Below, piece after piece: positions 12,001 through 23,098 of a stretch of DNA of 64,000 bases. The notes below the pieces were generated by a model. It was not told the origin of the DNA, ran no database searches, and was given only the letters and a program-made list of their open reading frames with translations. The translations under genes were made by a program, and so were the position numbers. Position 1 is the first letter of the stretch; every line of letters begins with the position of its first letter. The DNA is from Colletes latitarsis (lineage: Eukaryota; Arthropoda; Insecta; Hymenoptera; Colletidae): contig NC_135143.1 in NCBI RefSeq assembly GCF_051014445.1, positions 9,176,001 to 9,240,000 on the forward strand. Reading direction: 5' to 3'.

Positions 12001-13146
12001 TAAAACGGAGAAAAATATAGGATATACGATAGAGAATCTACGTCGCTCGAGAGACGGTTGCACATACGAGTTGGACACCGAATTTATGAACGCGATCGAT
12101 GGTTCGCTTTGATGATATCTCTATCGATGTCTCTGTGGACTTTGGCTCATCCTTTTCGAGCTTTCTTATCGGACGCAACGTGCACGAAGAGAAAGGGCGA
12201 GAGATAGTGGCGAAAGATGACGAGAAAAAGGCGCAGCAGAACTTATATACACGGTCGTCTAGATATGCGAAGAACGACACCAATTTACGATCCAAGACGA
12301 GTTTATGTTGTCTCTTCTCGACTCGCATTCCTGCGTTTCTCGACGACGAACGCCAACTATTCGAGCACAGAACTCAATCTCCGTCCGTTGCTTTCGCTCT
12401 ATAAAATCTGTCCATTCTTGGAGTCGTTGCTGTCGTACGTGAATTATGGTCATAACGTCTTCTACGATCATCTTGTTGACAGTCGTTGAGCACTCGAAAT
12501 GATTATTCGTTTCCTTCAACGAAGCATTTAATTCCAGGGATTGTCACAAATTCTTCATTGGTTTTGAAACTTTTGATTAGTCTTGAGCACTTTATAAATA
12601 TTTTATTAATATTTTCTTTCAAAAATATTCTAGTGATCGTTTAAATTCTAAACTGTTTACCTTTACGAAGCCAACATAAGAGAAAATCGCAACGGAGGCT
12701 CCGTTTTAAAGTTAAAAATAATTAAAGATTCGGGTCAAATACGCTTTTCGTTCAACAAACCTGCTAACAATCCGACAGCTTTGCCGCGTAGAATAAAAAT
12801 TCTTTGTACGATCATTACTCGGGACTGTGCAGGATCGTACAATGTGTGCTAGATTACGAAATTTGATTGGAGCCAATGTTTATTCATTCGGTATCGTCGA
12901 GCCGCCGTGCCGCTTTTATGTTTCGCCAACAACGACAGTCAGTAGTCGAAGGAATGGAGCGAATAAGAAAGAAAGAACGACAATCAAAGAGAAAAACAGT
13001 ACGTAAAAAAGAGTTAGTGAGATTAATTCTCAAAAACAAAGGAAATCCTCTAGTTTCGAACGCGAAAAATGGCGTTTTAATTCTTCAAAAATTCCCAAAA
13101 CGTGTTTTCGAACATCCCAGAGTATAATCTTAACATGTATCGAAGA
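9050..13146. other. No gene recognised
   Basis: About 4.1 kb of unique, presumably intronic DNA. Open frames at 9767-10162, 10319-10663, 12038-12404 and 12867-13127 are short, overlap on opposite strands and have no recognisable domain or splice context. Confidence 0.5.
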
Positions 13147-13151
13147 CTCGT

Positions 13152-14759
13152 TGTAGGCTCCCACAAGGTTCGTGGAGCCGTTTTATTTAGTATATAGAAA
13201 CTCCACAACTATTTACAACACTTTGAATTTATTTACAAATATATACACGTGTGTTAACAATTAACGTTTCAATGTTCTTCTGACTGTGCTGTTCTGAGTT
13301 TGTTCTAACTTGTAAAAGTTCTTGGTTCTGTTCTACTTCTGGTCAATGTTATACTCCGCGATTATAGGGTGTTCGACCATCCATGGGAAAAATTTTAATG
13401 GGAAATTCTAGAGGCCAAAATCAAGAATATCAATTTTATTATTGAGGCTTCATTAAAAAGTTATTGAAAAATTAAATTAGAAAATTTCAAATGATTCTGA
13501 AAATATTATTTTTGGTTGAGAAGCTCAATTACAATCATTTTTGGTGAATCCACATACCCACGAAATCCTACCCAATTGCGAGAAAAAAATTCGAGTAGGT
13601 ACTGAAACTTTTAGACGAAATTAAAAAATTTCAAATCATACTAAAAAAATTATATTTAGTTACAGGGGTCAATTACAAGCATTTGTGGTGAACAAACATA
13701 TCTCTGAAATCCTACCCAATTGCGTGAAAAAATTCGAGTAGGTACTGAAACTTTTAGACGAAATTAAAAAAATTCAAATCATACTAAAAAAATTATATTT
13801 AGTTACAGGGGTCAATTACAAGCATTTTTGTTTAATAGACATATGCCAAAATCCTACGCATTTTCGAGAAAAAAATTCTATAACGAAAATCTAATGTGAG
13901 GCCAAAAATGCTTCCCTGAAATTTCATGCGAGTCTTTAAAACATCATAACTTCTGAACGGATTGCACGATTTTAATGTTTAAAAAGGCAAATGACGCGTA
14001 TTTTAATTTAGAATATGTAGAAATTCTAACAATATTGAAAAAGTTATTGCTTAACCCCGTAAAGTGAGAAAAACCCCATAGAAATGGTCCAATTTTCAAA
14101 TGTCTATAACTCCTACAATAGTGAATATATTTAAATGAAATTTTTTTCCGAAACAGAGCCCATGGGTATCTACAAAAAAGTATTAGACAACTTTTCTATA
14201 GGGCGTTAAACAAAATTATTAACAATGAAAAACGAATTTTTAATCAAAATCGACAAGGGGTAGGTGCCTAAATTTTTCGGCGAAAACAAAAATTTCAAAT
14301 CGTTCTGAAAAAATTATTGTCGGTTGCGGGGGTCTATTACAATCATTTTTGATGAATAGACATACTCTCGAAATCTTACCCACTTTCGAGAAAAAAATTC
14401 AGTATTGGCGGAACTTTAAATGTTAGTAACTTCTTAACGAAGCCTCCATCAACAAATTGGTATTCTTGATTTTCATCTTATTTTGGCCTCTAGAAATTCC
14501 CATTAAAATTTTGGCCATTAAAATATACCTATTTCAAAATAGGTGGAGATTCTTGAGACATTCGAAATCCCATCCACTGAGGGTGGTGCAGGGGTTGGTG
14601 TCCGCGGTCCCAAGGGACAGGTATGGCTCCAAAGTAGTGTTTAATAGTATGGCAATTTGCCCTGTACCACAAGGTACCTGTTAGATTAGCAATCAAGTAA
14701 TTTATACTAATATTAAACTAAATGATGTGTCCGCTAATAAAATGTTGGAATTCCCAATA
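13152..14759 (-). mobile_element. Solo LTR (family 1), minus orientation, split by a nested repeat
   Basis: The outer parts, 13152-13374 and 14526-14759, align along their whole length to the complement of the LTR at 63033-63473. The target duplication CTCGT is perfect (13147-13151 and 14760-14764). The + strand start is TGTAGGCTCCC; the other end has mutated from CCCAACA to CCCAATA. Without the insert the LTR is about 457 bp, close to the 441 bp of the other copy. A family B element sits in the position of the LTR TATA box. Confidence 0.88.
13375..14523. mobile_element. Repeat family B, copy 2 (R-R-R-S-R), nested in an LTR
   Basis: It starts TAGGGTGTTCGACCATCC (terminal C mutated to T) after a TA. 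Three R modules are spaced about 140-145 bp apart (markers near 13533, 13678 and 13818), then an S module and a fourth R near 14340. The right inverted repeat is damaged: after CCCATTAAAATTTT it continues GGCCATTAAAA instead of the usual terminus, and then TA. Confidence 0.85.
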
Positions 14760-14764
14760 CTCGT

Positions 14765-17155
14765 CCTCCGATATAAACCATTAAATTTATAAATCTACGG
14801 AAAGAAATGGCAAATTCTAACTTCCAACCCCATTTCCAACCCTCCCCATCGTTCGTCTAGGGACTCGAGCGTTGGGAAAGCAATCAAGCCGTCAATTATT
14901 AATACGAGCTGCTCGCGAAGCGGAGCGCCGAGATATTTGCGTAAAACCGCGCGATGGTTCGAGCCCGATCCGCGGACCTCACGATCGGAAATTATCGCTA
15001 ATTAGATTCATCTGAATTGTCGATCGTGCATTATCGTTTGTGCGGTTGTAAGCGCCGTTACCAGAATTATCGGGATGCCTAGTCGACTGACTGGAGCGAC
15101 GAATAGCAAGCGCGGCTATCGGCCGCGAGGTGTACAGACGGTGGCGTACCGGAAGTGCGGAAAGGTACGCCGGGGGCTCTGCGAGATGCGAACATTACCT
15201 CCGCAGCATGTCGCTGCTAGATTTCCCCGCGGACTCTAATCACGCATCAGCATCGAAGTAGTAACCACGTATACCTGGGATCGACACTACGACTGTCGTA
15301 TAGGTACAATAGAGTGTATCAGCGATCGTTTACCAGCGGGGAATGTCGCAGGCCTTTAGGAATTCCCTTCCTCGTTGCCACGCACGTCAATCCGGGAAAC
15401 ATTTGTACTCTTAAGCCGCGTTTACATTAGGCAACTTTTGATCGAACTGCCTCCGTCGATCGACCTCGAATCGCTCGATTAAAAGATTCGTCTATCGACA
15501 TTTCGTTATTAAATGAGGCTCGTGTAGCGAGTAAACGTCACGAAGTAAAATTAATTTATCGTATCGATTAGTAAACGTGGTTAGGTCTGGGTTAGACCAA
15601 GATTCGCATTGAGGTAGTCTCGTCGATAGATATTTCGTTATTCAATATGGCTCCTGTAGTGCGTAAACGTCACAAAGTGAAATTAATTTGTCGTATCGGT
15701 TAATAAATGCAATTTTGGTTGAACCAGTCGTTCGATCAAAAGGTTCACATTGAGTAGTCTCGTCACAAAGTAAAATTAATTTGCTACATTAGTTAATAAA
15801 TGTGGTTTCACGAAAATTAAGTAGCAGAGAACGATGCTGGGTGAGATGACATAAATTTTCTAAAAAGAAACCTCATACGCAACTAAAGCCAATTATTCAC
15901 GGGAATGTATAAATCTTATAAACACTGGATTTATGCAGTCCGCCATTTTGACGAGTTTTCAAATTCCATTCGTCTTCGAGATAATCGAATTTGAAAATTT
16001 GTTGGATACGCGTGCGACTGAATACGATTTGCCTGACGCGTCTGGCCATTACTCACTATTTCTACTTGCATCGATGTCCATTCTATTCCACGCATAACCG
16101 ATGGTATTTCCAATGTTGATTTTCACGAGAACAAAGTCCCACGTGGAACAAAATTTGTTCTACATTTTCGATATATTCCTTCCTAATTATACTATGATTA
16201 CTGGGGGCACTCTGAATATCTATCCTTTTTCGCTGAGGTTAGATATGTGTTAGGCTCGAAACACTAAACGGTGAGAATGAATTATTTAAATTCAACCTGT
16301 TGGATTGACCATACGTCCAACGAGAAATTTCTTTATAAAAATTAATCTCTCTAGAGCTAGTTGTTAGAAGTTTTATTCCAGGACAAAGGACCAGATGTTT
16401 ATAGTATAATTTCTTTTCCTCATAACTGAATAATTTTTATATATAATTTTATTAAATTAAATAGTGTGCTAGGGCGTTTGAAAAGATCGTCATATATATG
16501 TTGGATTGACGAAATAACAGCAATGCATCAATGAAATATGGTCCCTGAAGAGAGGCTGTCGTTTTCTTCCTCGGCGTCCTGCAGGACTCAATGACATTCC
16601 GATGGCTTGGCTCTGTATACAGAAAGGGCAATACATAATTCGCGCCTCGAACGACGGGCGTTTCACGCGCGGCGTGTCGCGTGAGTATAATTCGGAGTCC
16701 AATTAACGATAATTACGACGTCAATTGGGAATTCCTAATGGCGGCCGTGGCCCTGCAGGCAGCCGGCAGCCTGTTCGTTCTACTCGCTCGCCATGATTTT
16801 TGCAGACGGAGTAATTCGAAGCGCAAATTAATCTCATTCCTTAGGTTATAACGACGCGCCACTGGTAAACGCGAACGTTTTGACGCTTCTCAATAGCGCG
16901 GGTCTGACTTAAACATTCCCCAGATTCTGTTCAAGTTCGACTATTCAGAGCGATCGTACGAATTGCAACAAGCTATAGATCCTATTCTAACAAGGGAAAC
17001 CTCGAGTGTGACATTTGCCGATTTTAATGAGATTTGATACGGTAATAGAACCATATCTATAATAAATATAACCAAAATTATAATCGTAGATGGTAAATTA
17101 TGAGAAAAGATCTTTTGTGCACGTATTTTACATTATTACGTATAAACTTAGTACA
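14765..17155. other. No gene recognised; holds one degenerate tandem repeat
   Basis: The part near 14840-15400 is GC-richer. A degenerate tandem repeat lies at 15485-15812. The remaining open frames are short and have no domain. Confidence 0.5.
15485..15812. repeat. Degenerate tandem repeat, unit about 130 bp
   Basis: Two full units and one partial unit share ATTTCGTTATT, GTAAACGTCAC, AAAGTRAAATTAATTT and a GTTAATAAATG-like block. The unit starts are near 15493, 15625 and 15760. The third unit lacks its first half. Confidence 0.7.
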
Positions 17156-17157
17156 TA

Positions 17158-17468
17158 CAGGGTGGGGCAGTAACTATTAGCACCTCAGATATCTTGGAAA
17201 CTATAAGTTTCACAGAAATATTTGCTAAAGTAAATTGCACAGTACGAAGGGCGCTATTGGGTGGCGATAATAGTTTTTTTGCAGGTGGAGGTACTTCGGA
17301 CATTTGAAGATCACAACCATTTTTTTAAATGGATCGGTATGTTTTTGCTTCCGTATCACGATAGAGGATCTTAAAACGAGTTCAACGACCTATTACACAA
17401 GGTCATTGAAGGTCATAGAAAGTAGAGAAAGGCGATAATACTTACGGTTTTGGTAGTAAATGAAACAT
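17158..17468 (+). repeat. Left 311-bp terminal inverted repeat of the DD41D element
   Basis: It starts CAGGGTGGGGCAGTAACTAT and extends to TGAAACAT, just beyond the transposase stop codon. It is inverted relative to 18673-18983 with four mismatches. Confidence 0.93.
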
Positions 17469-17470
17469 GT

Positions 17471-18529
17471 TTATAGTAGGTGTTCGAAATGATGACCATC
17501 ACTGTCAATGCACCGTTGGATTCTTTTTACGATTGATAGACTTGCAAGTCTTACAGCGTCAGAACTTATTGATGCACAGGCTGCAATAATTCGCTGTTGC
17601 ATATCGTGAGATGTAGTTGGTACTTCTTTGTACACTTTTTCTTTCAGTGTTCCCCACAGAAAGAAATCTAAAGGTGTTATATCTGGTGAACGAGCTGGCC
17701 ACGATATTGGACCGCCGCGTCCAATCCAACGATTTCGAAATTTTTCATCGAGTTTCCTTCGCGCAATCGATGAATAATGTGCTGGGCATCCATCATGTTG
17801 ATACCACATGGTTTGTCGTGTAAATAAAGGTAACTCTTCTAGCAAAAGACCCAATGTATCCTTAATAAAATTAGCATAGACGTTGCCATTCAAATTTCCA
17901 TTGATAAAATAAGGTCCAATAATTTTATCACCTATGATACCGCACTATACATTCACCGACCATTGTTTTTGATGTTCAACCTGTCGTAGCCAATGTGGAT
18001 TTTCCGCTGCCCATAAATGCATGTTATGCAAATTAACATTCCCGTGATTTGTGAATGTTGCTTGATCAGTAAATAAGACGGTATTAAAAAAAAGCTCATT
18101 GTTTTGAATCTGACGTATAGCCCATCGACAAAACTCAACTCGATTCATGAAGTCGTTCCCATGCAATTCTTGGTGAAGACTAACGTGATACGGATGAAAT
18201 TTGTGACGGTGCAAAATGCGAAGTACGCTCCTCCTACTAATGCCAGATTCGCGTTCAATTTGTCGCGAACTAATATGAGAATTTCTAGACACACTAGCGA
18301 GCACACCGATTCCCATTTCTTCGTTAATTACTCGTTTCTGGCGTTCACTTTTACGAACACTTAAACTACCGGTTTGCCTAAGTTTATCATACACATTTTT
18401 AAATGTTTGACGCGAAGACTGAGACCGATGTGGATATCGTTCAGCATACAAGTTTTTCGCCCTTACAGAATTTTGTTGGCATTCGCCATAAATAAGAAGC
18501 ATATCAACCTGCTCTTCAAACGGATACAT
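17471..18529 (-). pseudogene. Tc1/mariner-superfamily transposase (DD41D), one in-frame stop
   Basis: This gene encodes a cut-and-paste DNA transposase of the IS630-Tc1-mariner superfamily. The frame runs 353 codons from the ATG at 18529 to the stop at 17471-17473, with an upstream in-frame TAA supporting this start. The N-terminal part (MYPFEEQVDMLLIYGECQQN) looks like the DUF4817-type helix-turn-helix, followed by a second HTH around SHISSRQIERESGISRRS. Catalytic motifs are FTDQATF (first Asp), YQHDGCPAH (second) and RSPDITPLDFFLWG (third, the Asp of PLD). Exactly 41 residues separate the second and third Asp, which places it in the DD41D (rosa-like) group. Codon 195 is TAG where a Trp would fit the family pattern, between the first and second Asp; no frameshift is seen. 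The first motif has DQ instead of the usual DE. A protein made from it would lack two catalytic residues, so it is inactive unless the stop is read through. Confidence 0.92.
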
Positions 18530-18672
18530 CGTGCCGGATTGACCGATTTATCGATACTAATCTTATGATGTTTATCTTACTCTGCAAACTATTAAAGTGT
18601 TCTTCAAGCAGTGTTTATTCTCATTGAAGTAAACGGTAAGCATTACGCATTCCTCTACTGTTGACAATACGT

Positions 18673-18983
18673 ATGTTTCATTTACTACCAAAACCGTAAG
18701 TATTATCGCCTTTCTCTACTTTCTATGACCTTCAATGACCTTGTGTAATAGGTCGTTGAACTCGTTTTAAGATCCTCTATCGTGATACGGAAGCAAAAAC
18801 ATACCGATCCATTTAAAAAAATGCATGTGACCTTCAAATGTCCGAAGTACCTCCACCTGCAAAAAAACTATTATCGCCACCCAATAGCGCCCTTCGTACT
18901 GTGCAATTTACTTTAGCAAATATTTCTGTGAAACTTATAGTTTCGAAGATATCTGAGGTGCTAATAGTTACTGCCCCACCCTG
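18673..18983 (-). repeat. Right 311-bp terminal inverted repeat of the DD41D element
   Basis: This is the complement of the left repeat. It probably contains the transposase promoter, because the ATG lies about 145 bp inside it. Confidence 0.93.
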
Positions 18984-18985
18984 TA

Positions 18986-20846
18986 TAGAGAGTTCCTTTT
19001 GAAAACTTCATATCTAAATATCTCTGAAACAAGGGGAAGATACAATAATTACTGTCTTTAATATTAAAGCAATCATGCAATACCAAATTGTTAATTGCTA
19101 TTTTAATGACTGTATTGATATTACGTTAACGAGTTAATAAAATAATTGGTTTTGGTGTCACGAACAGTTGATTCCAATTTATATAACATGTTTATTCTCT
19201 GTATAAAATTAATGCATAAGCTCAGAATTTCTAATTCGAATGTTTACGTCATTATGGCTTGGCACAGTTGTCTGAATTAGTTATTATTCGCATAGATTAT
19301 AACCCATCGACACGCGGAAATACATGAATACAGCACGCTAGAGATTAATAAATTACGCATTAGCTATTTACTTCAATTTGCGTATAGTACAACCGTGTGC
19401 AATAATTATACGATTGTCTAATGCATTATCTTTATAAGCAAAAAAACGTTAATTTAACTTCCAAATAATCGATAGTTTACAATCTATAAAATCCTTTACT
19501 AACATTTAAAACCTTTCGTTTGAAAAACCATTGCTTATTTTTCCATTTCTTTTTTTTTTACATTCACTTCGAATCTTTCTGTTCTATATTAATCTAGGAA
19601 ACGTAATACTTGTATCCAAAGAATTCCAAGCAGCTTCTCTTAATCCCCTCGACGTCGGATTTAGGAATTTCCTATTTTGTAAGAACATTTACGAAGAGAC
19701 AAATTAAATGCATACCATCGTGAATACCTTAAGCATAAAAATGGCAGAGAAAAACAGATAGGAATTTTTAATGTAGAAGAACAAAGGTGTCGGTGTCTAT
19801 ATCGATCTCTCAGCGCCCTAAACTTCGTTATTGCTATCCCCCCGGATAAGTGACATAGGATTTAAAAAAAAAAAGAAAAAAGAAATGCCGAAAACTCCCC
19901 GACAAATTTGTACCTGTCTACGACGTAACGTGAACGACCTACCACTCGACAAACCTGCGAATAAATCACAGTTGCTCTGACCGCCACCCTTCACGTTCCG
20001 GTTTACCCTGGCTTTCACCCTAACACCCCATGCTACTACCCTCGGCTGCTCGCACGACAGTTCACCGCGATTCGTCAATGCTCCAAGCACTGCTTGCCTA
20101 CCATTCGTCAATTTAATACCGTATAGTCGATAAACCATATATGTATAACCTGAACTTTATTCAAAGACTTAACCCTTTGATCACGTTCGCGATGTTTCCG
20201 TTGACATTGAAATTATACTAACAAGAGAGCGTCGATCACTGATTTCAATGAAATACGGCATAGTTACATGGTAAGTAACTTTTTCAAGAGCGGTCGTTCG
20301 CGTCAAAATGCAAAGAATATCTCGTAATCTATCAAAGAGTAACAACAAACGTGAAAACAAACAAAAAATTCTGAAATTTAGTATAATGTAATACGATTGT
20401 CGATGACTGTATTTTGTTTACGAAAGGAATCGTTGATACGATGACGCAGAAAGTTGGTATAGGACGAGGAAAGGGTTTGTGTTGGCACCTCGACGAATGG
20501 GGCCATTTGTAGACAGGAGCATTATAGGCTGCCCAACGAGCAACTAAAGGCAGTGTGTGGGTGGTTCGCGCGATGTGATTTAAAGGTCTATCGAGCAATG
20601 ATGCCTCAAGATTAGTTATCCGCCGGAACATAATTTCCCAGCTCCTGCTGAGTCCTGAAACTCAGCGTCACATCTGAAATATTTAGTTCGTTTGTTCGTT
20701 GAACAGGAATTTTCCGTTTACAATTTCATCTCAAGGATTACTCCTCTTATTACTGACTTTGAATATCACCACTCGATTAAATGTATTTCACGTTAAATGG
20801 AACAAATAAAAAGCACGTTTTAATAAGCGAATATACAGAAGCCAAA
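18986..20846. other. No gene recognised
   Basis: AT-rich unique DNA. Open frames near 19818-20138 and 20332-20631 on the minus strand have no recognised domain. A TTAACCCTTTGATCACG block near 20170 hints at a decayed TTAA-type MITE but no convincing partner end was found. Confidence 0.5.
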
Positions 20847-20848
20847 TA

Positions 20849-21701
20849 CAGGGTGTTCGGCCACCCCTGGGAAAATTTTTAATGGGAGATTCTAGAAGCC
20901 AAAATAGGACGAAAATCAAGAATACGAATTTGAAAAGTTATTAATGTTTAAAGTTAAAGTACTGAATTTTTTTCTAGAAAGTGGGTAGGATTTCGGGATA
21001 GATCTATTCACCAAAAATTATTGTAATTGACCCGCGCAACTGAAAATAATTTTTTTGGAACGATTTGAAAAATTTTTTTTTCGTCAAAAAATTTACGTAC
21101 CTACTCCCTTGTCGATTTCTCTTAAAAGTTCTTTTTTGATTTTTAGTAATTTTGTTCGATGTCCTACGGAAAAGTTGTTTAGTACTTTTTTGTAGGTACC
21201 TATGAGCTCTACTTCAAAAAAAAGTTTCATTGAAATATATTCACTATTGCAGGACTTATGGCTGTTTGAAAATTGGACCATTTTTATGGGGGTTTTCTCA
21301 CTTTATGGGGTTAAGGAACACCTTTTCGAATATTTTTGTAATTTCTACATATTCTGCATGAAAATACGCGTTGTTTGCCGTTTGTAACATTAAAATCCCC
21401 TAATCCGTTCAGAAGTTATGACATTTTAAAGATACGCATGAAATTTCAGGGTAGAATTTCTGCCCTTAGATTAGATTTTTGGTAAGGAATTTTTTTCTCG
21501 AAAATGCATAGGATTTCAGGAGTATGTGTAATGACCAAAAATTATTGTAATCGACTCCTGCAACCGAAAATAATTTTTCTAGAACGATTTGAAATTTTTT
21601 AATAACTTTTTAATGAAGCCTCAGTCAAGAAATTGATATTCTTAATTTTGACCTCTAGAATCTCCCATTAAAATTTTTCCCAGGGGTGGCCGAACACCCT
21701 G
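20849..21701. mobile_element. Repeat family B, copy 3 (R-S-R)
   Basis: Both ends are complete: CAGGGTGTTCGGCCACCCCT on the left and its complement on the right, with TA at 20847-20848 and 21702-21703. The internal modules run opposite to copy 1, with R markers near 20990 and 21512 (about 522 bp apart). Confidence 0.9.
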
Positions 21702-21703
21702 TA

Positions 21704-22274
21704 TATTTCTATTTTATAGTACCTTGTATTTCTGATAATATCACGAACGCAACGAATTCGTATTTCTCGATATTTCTTCACTCAATTAATGTTAGTGAAA
21801 AGAACGGTTACAGAGTAACTTTCTCGAGTGGAATTCGATTCCATCGAAACACCTGTCTGGTATGTCCATTAGACGTTATCGGATAAAATATCAAGTTTCT
21901 CATTTTCTTGCTTACGGGAATTCTGTTGCTTTTCTCGATCGTTATCGACGAGACGAAGGTGAAAGCACGAGCAGAAGTTCAATATCGTACCGAGCTGCGG
22001 TATTAGGTTACGTGTTTTTTAATTACACGTCCGATATCTTGTTACAAAACGAGTACAAGATGCACAGAGATTACAAGTTGCCGATGAATCAAATTATTCG
22101 TACCATAGTTATTATTGTCTATTGGAACGTATCGCGTGACGAAGATAATATCGCGAAGAAAAAATAACGTGACAATGCGATAGTTACGAAACAAAGGACG
22201 GAGATTTCTGGTGGGAATTAAACGAAGCGAACGAGTTACTTGGAGAGCTGGATAACTCGAATGTGAATATCTCA
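21704..22274. other. No gene recognised
   Basis: Unique sequence between two transposons. Overlapping open frames at 21862-22167 (+) and 22042-22296 (-) have no known domain. Confidence 0.5.
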
Positions 22275-22278
22275 TTAA

Positions 22279-22496
22279 CACTAGGTTTACGGACACTCGT
22301 TGCGCATATTTTTATTATAATTCGCTACGTTGACAGTTGCATTAAAATGCAGTTTTTTCTTTTAATTAGAGTATACATCCATATCATTACATCAATTCAA
22401 TTCAACATAAATTGCTAACAAATAATATTTAGGAGTCCTATAACGTTAAGTTTAGAATCTGAATGCGTCAAATTGACGCGTACCGTAAACCTAGTG
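22279..22496. mobile_element. TTAA-flanked MITE, 218 bp
   Basis: TTAA at 22275-22278 and 22497-22500 flanks inverted termini CACTAGGTTTACGG. Near the right end is a near-palindrome, GCGTCAAATTGACGCG. There is no coding capacity. TTAA sites point to mobilisation by a piggyBac-type transposase, which is an inference. Confidence 0.8.
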
Positions 22497-22672
22497 TTAA
22501 GATCGACACTAACATTACTTGTTGACAACAACGTTCAAGTACTTTGAACAATTGATCTGTTCGTTCTCACTGTTCCTTGCTCCGCTCAATATGCGAAACA
22601 TGCATTCGCTGTGAGCGTTCGCGAGCTGAGAAATTCCCAATTACGGTGTCCGTGCAATCGACTGAATTGGAT

Positions 22673-23096
22673 TCAAAATTTTGCGAATGAAAAAATCAAT
22701 AAATCCACAATTTTGTGGATTTTCTTCACCATTTCCGGTGTGGCCACTTCATTTGATCGATCACTGCGTTTAAATTCTGCCAGCCAATATTTTATTGTTG
22801 TAAATAAAGGAGCAGACTCCCTTAGAGTAGAATCTAGTTCAATTTTAATATTGGTTGAACTGAGACCTTTCAAATGAAAATATTCTATCGCATAACGATG
22901 ACCAATTTTTTCCATGTTTACAAATTCACTGAGAGCATTCACTATTAATGACTGTCAAACAAATCCTAAACGATGTAGCGTCTTCAAACTTGAAACTTGA
23001 ACTTTGTAAGGTTGGTACTTCCGACCACAGTCATTTTTTTTTTAAACAATAACCGCCATCTATACCTCAGGCCTGATACTTCTGGGACCACCCTCG
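22673..23096 (-). pseudogene. Mariner (DD34D-type) remnant: transposase N-terminus plus one end
   Basis: The minus-strand frame 22942-22673 encodes a mariner-transposase N-terminus. EKIGHRYAIEYFHLKGLSST, a TIKYWLAEFKR helix and EVATPEMVKKIHKIV are the typical paired HTH region. The nearby end, on the minus strand, is CGAGGGTGGTCCCAGAAGTA, followed by TA at 23097-23098, a normal mariner terminus. The frame breaks after about 75 residues of family sequence; the catalytic domain and the other terminus are missing. The real start is probably the second Met (MEKIGHR). A segment expected between the KR and NEV residues also looks deleted. Confidence 0.85.
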
Positions 23097-23098
23097 TA

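Larger units (their letters stand above)
17158..18983 (-). mobile_element. DD41D mariner-type transposon, nearly intact
   Basis: The element is flanked by TA (17156-17157 and 18984-18985) and bounded by CAGGGTGGGGCAG. Its terminal inverted repeats are 311 bp (17158-17468 and 18673-18983); I count four mismatches between them, about 98.7% identity. It encodes one transposase on the minus strand, disabled by a single stop codon. High repeat identity and one lesion suggest recent insertion. Confidence 0.93.

Noticed and set aside
14945..14975. GGTTCGAGCCCGATCC, resembling a tRNA T-arm
   Set aside because: No acceptor, D or anticodon stem can be built from the preceding 70 bases.
17617..18568. 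Open frames on the + strand across the DD41D element
   Set aside because: They are antisense to the transposase, which explains the open reading.
20168..20340. TTAACCCTTTGATCACG as the end of a piggyBac MITE
   Set aside because: The possible partner near 20330 matches only a few bases and lacks TTAA.
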